IMG/VR virus record: IMGVR_UViG_3300000115_000194
Span: 934-24,037 of that record
Source of the DNA: a virus
Direction: 5' to 3' (one strand)
Length of the DNA: 23,104 bases
Shown piece by piece: positions 6,622 to 13,562 of this stretch. The position numbers and the translations under genes are program-made. Every line of letters starts with the position of its first letter. The stretch's first letter is position 1. The notes beneath the pieces are model-generated. The model was not told the origin of the DNA. It did no database searches and saw only the letters and a list, made by a program, of their open reading frames with translations.

Positions 6622-7341
6622 ATGAAGTATATGAAAAGATTGTCTCAACGAGAGTTAATAGAAGAGGGTTTTGCTGATCTTGCGATGGCCGCGGCAAAGG
6701 GCGCAGCAAAGTATATAGCTCCAACTGCATATGGAGCTATTAAGACTGTAAAAGATACAATACAAAACTCTTTTGGCGGTCCAAAAAAATATATTGAGAG
6801 TTGGAAGAGTACGTTTTCTAATGTAATATCAGATATACAAGGTATAAATGTTGTAAATAAAGGTAAAAGAGGTGCACCTCTTTGGAAGGTTAGTTTTCAG
6901 ATGGAGCTAAGGGATCCTTTTACACATGATCCTGTTGATACATGGATACCTGTAAATGGTTTAGTTATTAAGGAGACGGGTGATAAACAGGGTAACAAAC
7001 AATTTAGTTTGATTAGTGATAGTAAAGATATAGATGTAATAATGATGGATCTAATCAAAAATAACAAGGACATGGAGGAGGCACTAAAGGATTTTGATAA
7101 AAAGGTGTTAGCTAGATTATCACAAGAGGGTGACGTCAATAATAGTACAGAAGATAAAAGTACAGAAGATAAGCCTCAACCCACTCCACCGCCTTTACCA
7201 GAAAAACCAAAAGAATCTCCTAAACAAAGGATAGTAGGTAAAAGTCGTTCTGGCTCAAACAGAAAACAGAGGTCAGAAAATGAAGAGGTAAATTTAAATC
7301 AAAAAAGTTTGCTGAAACACTTGCAATCGATGTCTCGCTAG
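6622..7341 (+). CDS. Unknown phage protein, 239 aa, basic/Pro-rich C-terminus
   Basis: Two ATGs are possible (6622 and 6631, three codons apart). The N-terminus RLSQRELIEE-GFADLAMAAAKGAAKYIAP carries an I-E-E/G sequence matching T4 gp21 prohead cleavage, followed by a small-residue-rich helix. Residues about 40-165 form a mixed domain (FGGPKKYIESWKSTFSNVI, then beta-rich WKVSFQMELRDPF) with no motif I know. From about 175 the sequence is low complexity: a repeated STEDK, a PTPPPLPEKP stretch, then Arg/Lys/Ser-rich. It stands alone between the folE operon and queD, and a hairpin follows its stop. A late virion protein is possible; function unknown. Confidence 0.75.
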   Translation: MKYMKRLSQRELIEEGFADLAMAAAKGAAKYIAPTAYGAIKTVKDTIQNSFGGPKKYIESWKSTFSNVISDIQGINVVNKGKRGAPLWKVSFQMELRDPFTHDPVDTWIPVNGLVIKETGDKQGNKQFSLISDSKDIDVIMMDLIKNNKDMEEALKDFDKKVLARLSQEGDVNNSTEDKSTEDKPQPTPPPLPEKPKESPKQRIVGKSRSGSNRKQRSENEEVNLNQKSLLKHLQSMSR

Positions 7342-7370
7342 AATAAATGGACTATAGGGACGGGAGAGAA

Positions 7371-7404
7371 AGACCTAAATACTGATCTCTATAGGTCTGG
7401 GTTT
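7371..7404 (+). terminator. Probable Rho-independent terminator
   Basis: AGACCTA (7371-7377) and TAGGTCT (7392-7398) form a perfect 7-bp stem around a 14-nt loop, followed by GG-GTTTT (7399-7404). The stem has only three G-C pairs and the T run is short, so it is a modest terminator. It sits 30 nt past the stop of the upstream gene, in the longest gene-free stretch of the window (7342-7469). Confidence 0.5.
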
Positions 7405-7435
7405 TATAATATTATTTAAAGTTATAATTTTACAG

Positions 7436-7463
7436 TTGATTAAAGTACTTTTGTGGTTATAAT
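7436..7463 (+). promoter_or_regulatory. Sigma70-type promoter of queD
   Basis: -35 TTGATT (7436-7441), 16-nt spacer, -10 TATAAT (7458-7463). Seven nt past the -10 gives +1 at 7470, the A of the queD ATG: a predicted leaderless transcript. Confidence 0.8.
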
Positions 7464-7469
7464 GATTAC

Positions 7470-8147
7470 ATGAGTAAATATCAATCTACAAAGGTGGTCG
7501 AATTAGGCTCGTGTGCTTTTAGACAGTGGCGAGCAACACATAGTCATTGTCAATACTTACACGGCTATCAACTTAAAGCTAAATTATGGTTTGGTTGCAA
7601 TGAACTAGATGAGAGAAACTGGTGTGTAGACTTCGGAGGTCTTAAAGAACTAAAAGATCATCTAAAAGATACATTTGATCACACAACTACCGTAGCGTAT
7701 GATGATCCAGAGCTAGCGACATTTAAAGAGCTTAATGAAAAAGGACTTATACAATTAAGAGTATTTGCAAAGGGTGTAGGTATTGAAAGAGTTGCGGAGG
7801 AAGTTTATAACTTAGCAAATGACTTTATAAAGTATCATACAAAGGATAGGTGTTGGGTAGAAAAGGTTGAAGTATTTGAACATGAAGATAACTCTGCCAC
7901 CTTTAGTAACTGCATTGATGAATTTAGTGTAATGGTTAACGACACTCAAACAGAAGCTGAACCGTCAATTGAAGAGTTATCAACAGCTACCCAAGCACTT
8001 GAGCAAGTACAGGTAAATACATCTAAACCTAAGGTGGTAAAGGCTGAAGATGTACCTAAAAAGAAGCCTTCTAAAGGTCTGCCCGACTTACCGGGTAATA
8101 GTACTAAAACAAAAGGTAATTGGTTTAAAGGTACAACGTGGGGCTAG
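7470..8147 (+). CDS. queD: 6-carboxy-tetrahydropterin synthase-like (QueD/PTPS family)
   Basis: QueD turns dihydroneopterin triphosphate, the FolE product, into 6-carboxy-tetrahydropterin on the way to preQ0. Family features: THSHCQYLHGYQLKAKLWF (23-41), with C27 at the usual nucleophile position and H31; CVDFGGLKELKDHL with DH before TTTV (the DFgdLK...DH motif); and VEKVEVFEHEDNSATF near 130-145 (the catalytic Glu region). The usual HGH is HGY (Y33), and the first zinc His of FxAAH has no clear equivalent, although H24 and H26 are close by. The last ~70 residues are a polar, Lys/Pro-rich extension ending NWFKGTTWG. The 3' end overlaps convergent phoH by 4 nt. Confidence 0.85.
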   Translation: MSKYQSTKVVELGSCAFRQWRATHSHCQYLHGYQLKAKLWFGCNELDERNWCVDFGGLKELKDHLKDTFDHTTTVAYDDPELATFKELNEKGLIQLRVFAKGVGIERVAEEVYNLANDFIKYHTKDRCWVEKVEVFEHEDNSATFSNCIDEFSVMVNDTQTEAEPSIEELSTATQALEQVQVNTSKPKVVKAEDVPKKKPSKGLPDLPGNSTKTKGNWFKGTTWG

Positions 8148-8872
8148 GTATCCAACATCTTACATATGTGACGTAAGATCTTTGATCTTGCAATTTCACT
8201 ATTACCAAATTCGAATGCGAAGATATTATTGTCTTCGCATTCTTGGTTATCGAACCTCTCTAAAACCTCATCAAAGCCAGACTTATTAATGTCAGATTGA
8301 TTACCATCACCACAAATAATATATTTACTATCTCTACCAAATCTAGTTAGAATCGTAGTTAACTCACCCTTTGTAAGATTTTGAGCTTCATCAACAATAA
8401 CGATAGATTTATTAAATGTAAGGCCTCTTACAAAGTTTACAGGTATAGCCTCAATAATCCCTTTATGCATAAGCATCTGCGACGTCGACACGCTGGTAAT
8501 TTCTCTAACCTTTTCAATAAGTGGTGCTGCATAAGGTGAGAACTTATCATCTACTTCACCTGGTAGAGCTCCTAATGATTTTTCAGCTGATTCGGCTACT
8601 GATCTAATATAAATAAGCTTTTCAACCACCTCATCACGTATCTGTTCTAGAGCAGTATAGACAGCAATATACGTCTTCATAGAACCGGCTGGTCCATCAA
8701 CGAATACCATATTCGTATCCTTATCTCTACACTTAAAATAGAATTCTTTCTGTAATTTATTAAAATAGAATGGCTTTCGAATATTAAAATTCAGTAACCA
8801 GTTGTTATTAAATGACTCTTCAAGATCAATATCATCAATCTCCCGACGCTTACGCGAAGTTTTTTTACTCAT
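8144..8872 (-). CDS. phoH: PhoH-like P-loop ATPase
   Basis: This is a PhoH-family ATPase, common in marine phages and of debated role (phosphate stress or RNA metabolism). Walker A is GPAGSMKT (60-67), a variant of GPAGTGKT that keeps the Lys and Thr. Walker B is IVIVDEAQNL (157-166, DEAQ). GALPGEVDDKFSPYAAPL (101-118) and the CGDGNQSD sensor-like segment are classic for the family. The first ~35 residues are a basic and acidic extension. The length (242 aa) is typical. It is a single minus-strand gene between queD and queE with a late-type box 7 nt upstream, so it may be expressed late, unlike its early-type neighbours. Confidence 0.93.
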   Translation of the reverse strand: MSKKTSRKRREIDDIDLEESFNNNWLLNFNIRKPFYFNKLQKEFYFKCRDKDTNMVFVDGPAGSMKTYIAVYTALEQIRDEVVEKLIYIRSVAESAEKSLGALPGEVDDKFSPYAAPLIEKVREITSVSTSQMLMHKGIIEAIPVNFVRGLTFNKSIVIVDEAQNLTKGELTTILTRFGRDSKYIICGDGNQSDINKSGFDEVLERFDNQECEDNNIFAFEFGNSEIARSKILRHICKMLDT

Positions 8873-8878
8873 TAACAG

Positions 8879-8886
8879 TATTTATG
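8879..8886 (-). promoter_or_regulatory. T4-type late promoter of phoH (CATAAATA)
   Basis: On the minus strand CATAAATA runs from 8886 to 8879. T4 spacing puts +1 at 8873, one nt before the phoH ATG (8872). It directly abuts the queE -35 on the plus strand. Confidence 0.65.
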
Positions 8887-8914
8887 TTGATATATAAAAA
8901 TTGCATGTTATAAT
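8887..8914 (+). promoter_or_regulatory. Sigma70-type promoter of queE
   Basis: -35 TTGATA (8887-8892), 16-nt spacer, -10 TATAAT (8909-8914). Predicted +1 is 8921, one nt before the ATG at 8922. Its presence argues against a start at the in-frame TTG at 8901, which lies inside the promoter. Confidence 0.8.
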
Positions 8915-8921
8915 ATTAAAT

Positions 8922-9692
8922 ATGATAGATTGTGATAAAGAGTATCTACTAATGGCAGGTGAGAATGGTGTACCAGAGTTATTTTATACCGTTGAAGGTG
9001 AAGGTGAATATGTAGGTCAACCTTCTGTCTTTCTTAGGTTGTTCGGATGTAACCTAACGTGTAAAGGTTTTATATCAGAAGATGCACCTCATGGATGTGA
9101 TTCGTTTATATCATGGTCTAAGAAGAATAAGGTATCGTTTAATGGTATGTTTAAGTTACTTGAGGATGGAAATTGTATTGAGCACTTACGTGAAGGTGCT
9201 ATTTTTAAGTATACCGGTGGTGAACCGATGGTAAGACAGAAGCAGTTAATGAAGTTTACTGATGCATTTATTGAGAAGTATGACTTTTTGCCTCGTATTG
9301 ATTTTGAGACTAATGCTACAATGCAACCTGAAGAAGATTGGGTAACTAAGTACAAGGCTACATTCACTACCTCACCAAAGCTAACTACTAATGGTGATCC
9401 TGAAGAGAAGACTTATAAACCTGAAGTACTAAAGTGGCATAAAGATCATAACTCTGGGTTTAAATTTGTTATAACGCAATCAGAAGATATTGAAGAGATA
9501 TGGCGTAAGTATATAAAAGATACTAACGGTATTAATATTCCTTTAAATCGTGTTTGGTTTATGCCCTGTGCAGGTTCCCGTGAAGAGCATATTAGAAATG
9601 CTGAGGCTGTAGCAGAATATGCTAAAGCAATGCATGTTAACTTCTCTCCTAGACTTCACCTACTACTTTGGGATATGGCATTACGCGTGTAG
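8922..9692 (+). CDS. queE: 7-carboxy-7-deazaguanine synthase (radical SAM)
   Basis: QueE converts 6-carboxy-tetrahydropterin to 7-carboxy-7-deazaguanine, the step after QueD. The N-terminus has the family opening FYTVEGEGEYVGQPSVFLR (21-39). The cluster loop follows as C43-x3-C47-K-G-F50, with the next cysteine at C59 in GCDS, so the motif reads CX3CX11C rather than CX3CX2C; C59-D60 fits the CD(T/S) that ends the usual motif. SAM-binding KYTGGEPM and the closing SPRLHLLLWD are intact. The length (256 aa) is slightly above bacterial QueE. The ATG at 8922 is chosen because the upstream TTG lies in the promoter. preQ0 would still need QueC, which is not in this window. Confidence 0.9.
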   Translation: MIDCDKEYLLMAGENGVPELFYTVEGEGEYVGQPSVFLRLFGCNLTCKGFISEDAPHGCDSFISWSKKNKVSFNGMFKLLEDGNCIEHLREGAIFKYTGGEPMVRQKQLMKFTDAFIEKYDFLPRIDFETNATMQPEEDWVTKYKATFTTSPKLTTNGDPEEKTYKPEVLKWHKDHNSGFKFVITQSEDIEEIWRKYIKDTNGINIPLNRVWFMPCAGSREEHIRNAEAVAEYAKAMHVNFSPRLHLLLWDMALRV

Positions 9693-9712
9693 TTGAAGTA
9701 TTTAAATACAAG

Positions 9713-9720
9713 TATAAATA
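9713..9720 (+). promoter_or_regulatory. T4-type late promoter (TATAAATA)
   Basis: Perfect T4 late octamer 7 nt before the ATG at 9728. Predicted +1 is 9726, a 2-nt leader. An overlapping AATAAATA at 9717-9724 gives the alternative register. Confidence 0.65.
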
Positions 9721-9727
9721 AATAGAC

Positions 9728-10471
9728 ATGAGAATTGCAATATGTGGAGCAGCAAACACCGGTAAGACAACACTAGTACAGGGGTTTCTTAAGAAATGGA
9801 AAACATACAGTACGCCGAAAAATACATATAGGGATCTTATTAAAGAGGGTGCATTAGACCACTCTACCAGTACAACGACAGAAAATCAAACCAAAATACT
9901 TGCAAGTTTAATTAAGCAGCAAGAGCAGTTTAAGAGGTTAGATGAAAAGATTATACATGATAGATGTACATTAGATGCCTTAGCTTATACTATGTGGTGC
10001 TACGGTAAGAATAAAGATGGTTTTGATACTACATATGTAGAGACACAAATTGAACAAGTTAAAGAGTCAATGAGATCCTTAGATATTATATTTTTAGCTA
10101 AGTTTGACAAGTCACAAGTACCAGAAGATAACGGAGTTCGTGAAACTGACGTAGAATATATTACAGAAATAGATAATATATATGAATCTTTATATCAGCA
10201 ATATAAACAAAATGCCGCGGCCGATGTATTCTTTCCAAAAGATGATACACCACTTATATTACCACTACCACATAACGAGCAAGCGCGTATTAGTATGATT
10301 GCTGATTATATAACACCTGAGGGTGAGATGTATGGTGAAGAAAACTCTATACTTAACCCTGAAAATATCGGAGAGCTTGAACATCTAGTACAGCAACAGC
10401 AACTGGAGCGTGAGGCAGAAGAAGCTGAAAAAAAGCTACTCGAAAAGGTTAATAAAGAGTTAAATTTATAA
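9728..10471 (+). CDS. P-loop ATPase/kinase (NadR-kinase/AAA_28-like), 247 aa
   Basis: Walker A is CGAANTGKTTL (6-16). H77-D78-R79 in IIHDRCTLDALAY, roughly 65 residues on, fits the DR(C) motif of small-molecule kinases such as NadR's ribosylnicotinamide kinase domain and thymidylate kinases. LDIIFLAKFD (about 119-128) is a hydrophobic strand before the lid region. From ~215 the tail is Gln/Glu/Lys-rich and probably coiled coil. The substrate (nucleoside, nucleotide or nicotinamide riboside) cannot be read from motifs. It follows queE by 35 nt, but with its own late-type box. The 3' end overlaps the convergent fibre gene by 6 nt. Confidence 0.8.
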   Translation: MRIAICGAANTGKTTLVQGFLKKWKTYSTPKNTYRDLIKEGALDHSTSTTTENQTKILASLIKQQEQFKRLDEKIIHDRCTLDALAYTMWCYGKNKDGFDTTYVETQIEQVKESMRSLDIIFLAKFDKSQVPEDNGVRETDVEYITEIDNIYESLYQQYKQNAAADVFFPKDDTPLILPLPHNEQARISMIADYITPEGEMYGEENSILNPENIGELEHLVQQQQLEREAEEAEKKLLEKVNKELNL

Positions 10472-12817
10472 GTTCTTATATAACAGGACGTTGTTATTAC
10501 CAGGTGCAGCTGCAGCTATGTATGTGCCATCTATACTTAGATCAACAGGGCCAAGTTGGCTCTGTTTTGATTTAGTTATAAGTTCCGTTTTATTAACAAA
10601 TGGGTAATTAAATACACATATTCGACCCGTGCCTTCGTCAGTTGTAGTTAATCTTTCCCCGACAGCAACCCTCGTACCGTCTGCGCTTATAGATACTTGA
10701 TCTATACCGCCTTTACTGCCGTTTGCCGGTGTGTATATACCTACTTCACTCCAGCTACTACCATTCCAACTATAAGCTCGAGCGGTACCGTCTCCATTGT
10801 TCTCTTTAGAGGATGCTATAATCATTTTATCCCCTGTACTATTAATACACACATCAGACCCGTAGCCACTTCCCACGCTACCAGTTTGTCTAAATACTTC
10901 TTCCCATCTATTATTATCTTCTGACCATTTAAAAGCACATACACTCCCATCACCGGTTCCACCGCCTATAATAATCATATTATTGCTTATACATACAGCG
11001 CTTCCAAAGCCATAACCGACGTTAGAGTTGTTTATACTACCGTAAATCTGCTTATCGTATTCTATATCTACGAGGTTATTAAGATCACCGGTTAGAGCAG
11101 AGACATAACTCTTGTTTTCCTCTATTATACCATCAATCAACCTACCAGTTGCAACACTATATTTACCGACAGAACCGTAAGAACGTGTATCCGTCGGACG
11201 GCTACCTACGGCAATGTATTCCTCGTTACCATCTAAATATACAGATGTTCCAAACCGGTTACCATATTTGAGCTCTTTTGTGAAATTAAACATGTCACCT
11301 GACCTCGTATAAATAGACGCTCTATTTGAACCGGCCATTCCGATCACCAATTTATTTTTTCTCATCGATATATCAGTGATAGGGCTACCGACCTCAATAA
11401 ATCCTACCTCAACCAGACTCGAACTGTCTGATACCTTAAATAAACTAACCTCATATGGACTCTCACGTGTAGCTACAGCTGCAATTAGATCTCCTATATC
11501 GGTAATAGCTATACTATTTCGCCAGTTCAGTTTACCAGCAGTTTTATTAACACCCTTCGCAAGAGGATATAAATCAATATCACGTACAGGATCTGACGGT
11601 CCTACGTTAGCCGTTATATTATTAACGCCGGTTATATTATTATATGTACCACTACCTGTCGAACCACCACTTGACGATAGAGTAGCTATCGAGCCATTTG
11701 CATTAATTTGCGTAACAGTAACTGTTACATCATTTGCCGGTGAGCTACCACCTAAATTATCACCACTAATAGTAATTTTATCACCGGAACTATAACCCGT
11801 TCCGCCTGTACTAGCGGCTACCGTATAATCTCCATTAGCCGCTGTTATATCAAAAGCAGATCCGGATCCACTACTACCGGAGTCGTTTGCTACTACTTCT
11901 TCTCCAAATATAGAATATAATCTTATTTCAAAAATATCCGAATTTACAACATTACTATTTAATATTAAATTACCGGTAGTATCTGCTGTATGATTATAAC
12001 TTATAGTTATTGTACCGTTAGATTTATTAACATTATAGCTAAAATCTAATATATCTAACAACTGCTCATTATCTAAATCACCATTAACCACTAGACTACT
12101 AAATAAAGCCTCTTCTACCCTAACAATATCAACAATATAATCCTCTTTACTATTTAACTCCACCCCGCTAATGGTAACAGTTATACTATCAACAGCCTTA
12201 CCTAAGGCTTTAGGTGTAGGTGTTAGTATAATTTGGTTATTAACTACCTCAACATATACACCTAAGGACTGTGGATTAAGATCACCTGACTTCCAGTCTC
12301 TTTCTGGGGCTAGCTCCGTAACATTAAGGTAGTTTTCTGAAGTACGGGTTTCGTTAATTACATACTTATCTGTCGATCTAAATACACTAGTTAACTCACC
12401 TACCTTTATCTCTTCAACAATACTCAAACTCTCAATAACGCCTAAACCATCTGGATTTACAACACTATAAACATCATCGATCATTGTCTGATACGCACTA
12501 GCAGATAGTAAGAGAGACGTTACACTATTTAACTGCGTAATCTCGTCGTTTAAATATTGCTTAATATTATTAGATGTGTTCAATATACTACCACCATTTG
12601 ACATCATACTACAAAGCTGATTTGTAGCGGTAGTATGATATAAGAACTCTTCTTCAAATAAAGCATTCTCAATATTCAGATTAAAATCTTCAAAAGTAAT
12701 AGTCTTTGTTCCTTCTGTAACAGACTCAATAACAAACCTATCCGATAAATCTACATTAATAACTTCCGGTAGGTTTTTTATAAAGGAAATACGTGATACT
12801 TCATCTTCACATGACAT
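10466..12817 (-). CDS. Probable fibre/appendage protein with beta-propeller C-terminus, 783 aa
   Basis: This is a large, beta-rich, Ser/Thr/Gly/Asn-rich protein with almost no Cys, typical of phage fibres. Residues 1-75 (MSCEDE...LPEVINVDLSDRFVIES...FEEEF) are paralogous to the two genes upstream and probably form a virion-attachment module. A helical segment follows to ~110, then beta domains. About 310-400 is a Gly/Ser-rich module (GGTGYSSGDKITISG, PANDVTVTVT) of a kind seen in marine T4-like structural proteins. From ~414 to the end are repeated blades (FGSAVCISNNMIIIGGG, YGSDVCINSTGDKMIIAS, DQVSISADGTRVAVGE) fitting an FG-GAP/WD-like beta-propeller, a plausible receptor-binding head. It is the last gene of its operon, with its own late promoter and predicted leaderless start. 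Confidence 0.85.
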   Translation of the reverse strand: MSCEDEVSRISFIKNLPEVINVDLSDRFVIESVTEGTKTITFEDFNLNIENALFEEEFLYHTTATNQLCSMMSNGGSILNTSNNIKQYLNDEITQLNSVTSLLLSASAYQTMIDDVYSVVNPDGLGVIESLSIVEEIKVGELTSVFRSTDKYVINETRTSENYLNVTELAPERDWKSGDLNPQSLGVYVEVVNNQIILTPTPKALGKAVDSITVTISGVELNSKEDYIVDIVRVEEALFSSLVVNGDLDNEQLLDILDFSYNVNKSNGTITISYNHTADTTGNLILNSNVVNSDIFEIRLYSIFGEEVVANDSGSSGSGSAFDITAANGDYTVAASTGGTGYSSGDKITISGDNLGGSSPANDVTVTVTQINANGSIATLSSSGGSTGSGTYNNITGVNNITANVGPSDPVRDIDLYPLAKGVNKTAGKLNWRNSIAITDIGDLIAAVATRESPYEVSLFKVSDSSSLVEVGFIEVGSPITDISMRKNKLVIGMAGSNRASIYTRSGDMFNFTKELKYGNRFGTSVYLDGNEEYIAVGSRPTDTRSYGSVGKYSVATGRLIDGIIEENKSYVSALTGDLNNLVDIEYDKQIYGSINNSNVGYGFGSAVCISNNMIIIGGGTGDGSVCAFKWSEDNNRWEEVFRQTGSVGSGYGSDVCINSTGDKMIIASSKENNGDGTARAYSWNGSSWSEVGIYTPANGSKGGIDQVSISADGTRVAVGERLTTTDEGTGRICVFNYPFVNKTELITKSKQSQLGPVDLSIDGTYIAAAAPGNNNVLLYKNL

Positions 12818-12822
12818 ATACT

Positions 12823-12830
12823 TATTTATG
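12823..12830 (-). promoter_or_regulatory. T4-type late promoter (CATAAATA)
   Basis: On the minus strand CATAAATA spans 12830-12823, overlapping the stop codon of the upstream paralogue (TAA at 12828-12826). T4 spacing places +1 at 12817, exactly the A of the ATG. Confidence 0.75.
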
Positions 12831-13146
12831 CAGGTACACTTACTTCATCAAGTAATTTAGTTAAATTACTAGATAACGCAGCAATTTCAGATACTTTTTC
12901 TGATGTAAAGGTATCAAGATCATCAAGTATATTATCAAGTGCAGACGATAAACCAATTATATCTGTCGTCTGCTTATTAAACTCCTCTTCAAAAGCCATT
13001 TGTTCTATATCAAAAATAATATTATCAAAACAAACAGTATTAACACCTAATGTACCATCAATAATAAAAAAATCTAATGGTTCAATATTATATGTTTCGG
13101 GTAACTGGTTTATATTACCTAATTTAGTACGTGATTTACAGGGCAT
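12826..13146 (-). CDS. Short paralogue of the fibre N-terminal module, 106 aa
   Basis: The pattern MPC...KL....LPETYNI...D.FIID......FDNIIFDIEQMAFEEEF aligns along its first ~70 residues with both neighbours. The rest (about 70-106) is a single predicted helix (SALDNILDDLDTF..), so this is essentially the attachment module plus a short coiled coil, with no receptor-binding domain. It begins 4 nt after the upstream stop and has no late box of its own, so it is probably read from the promoter at 13528-13535. It could be a collar or whisker-like adaptor, or a trimmer fibre; its role is unknown. Confidence 0.75.
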   Translation of the reverse strand: MPCKSRTKLGNINQLPETYNIEPLDFFIIDGTLGVNTVCFDNIIFDIEQMAFEEEFNKQTTDIIGLSSALDNILDDLDTFTSEKVSEIAALSSNLTKLLDEVSVPA

Positions 13147-13150
13147 AACT

Positions 13151-13522
13151 TTAGAGTATTGAGCTATAACGCTCTTTTAGGGTTACATACGTATTACTAA
13201 GACTTTCAACAATCGAAGAGAGTTGTGTCTGCAGAGAATTAATATATACAAGTCCTTCACCAGCTTCACGCTGAAAATCGTCGTACTTTTGAGTAAAATT
13301 CTTTTCCGCAGCCTTGTTTACTATTTCAGTTATATCTGTAGAGTGCTTTCTAAAAATATCACTAAAGGTTGTTTGCTCTATATCAAAAATAAAATTTTTA
13401 TAATCTACAACATATGGACCATCTAGAGTATCAATAATAAATTTATCACCTACGTTTAAGTTAACTACACTCGGTAACTCTTGAGTATTATATACTAACT
13501 TATTTTGTCCAACGCATGGCAT
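13151..13522 (-). CDS. Short paralogue of the fibre N-terminal module, 123 aa, first gene of operon
   Basis: MPCVGQNKLV..., then ELPSVVNLNVGDKFIIDT and FIFDIEQTTFSDIF, repeat the module found in the next two genes. Residues ~70-123 are helical and probably coiled coil (EGLVYINSLQTQLSSIVESL). It starts the three-gene minus-strand fibre operon behind a late promoter and is predicted to be leaderless. Its divergent neighbour is the first glycosyltransferase of the glycan operon. The tandem triplication with decay or loss of the distal domain suggests gene duplication within a receptor-binding locus. Confidence 0.75.
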   Translation of the reverse strand: MPCVGQNKLVYNTQELPSVVNLNVGDKFIIDTLDGPYVVDYKNFIFDIEQTTFSDIFRKHSTDITEIVNKAAEKNFTQKYDDFQREAGEGLVYINSLQTQLSSIVESLSNTYVTLKERYSSIL

Positions 13523-13527
13523 ATAGT

Positions 13528-13535
13528 TATTTATG
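13528..13535 (-). promoter_or_regulatory. T4-type late promoter (CATAAATA)
   Basis: On the minus strand CATAAATAACTATATG runs from 13535 to the start codon. T4 spacing puts +1 at 13522, exactly the A of the ATG. It abuts the plus-strand early-type -35 with no gap. Confidence 0.8.
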
Positions 13536-13562
13536 TTGCAATTGCAAATTTACAGCTATAAT
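13536..13562 (+). promoter_or_regulatory. Probable sigma70-type promoter of the glycan operon
   Basis: -35 TTGCAA (13536-13541), a 15-nt spacer and -10 TATAAT (13557-13562) give +1 near 13569, about 4 nt before the ATG at 13573. A second overlapping pair, TTGCAA (13542-13547) and TATAGT (13563-13568), is also possible. The spacers are shorter than in the other early-type promoters here. Confidence 0.5.

Noticed and set aside
7142-7175. Short tandem repeat encoding STEDK twice
   Set aside because: It is a two-copy, low-complexity repeat inside a disordered tail with no sign of wider function.
7342-7469. A small RNA or tRNA in the longest gene-free gap
   Set aside because: Only the terminator-like hairpin and the queD promoter are visible; there is no cloverleaf or CCA end.
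8901-8921. In-frame TTG at 8901 as the start of queE
   Set aside because: It lies within the queE promoter (between -35 and -10); the ATG at 8922 follows at the spacing seen for other genes.
10697-11795. Open frames on the plus strand within the fibre gene
   Set aside because: They mirror the minus-strand coding sequence, have no promoter or conserved motif, and lie wholly inside a convincing gene.
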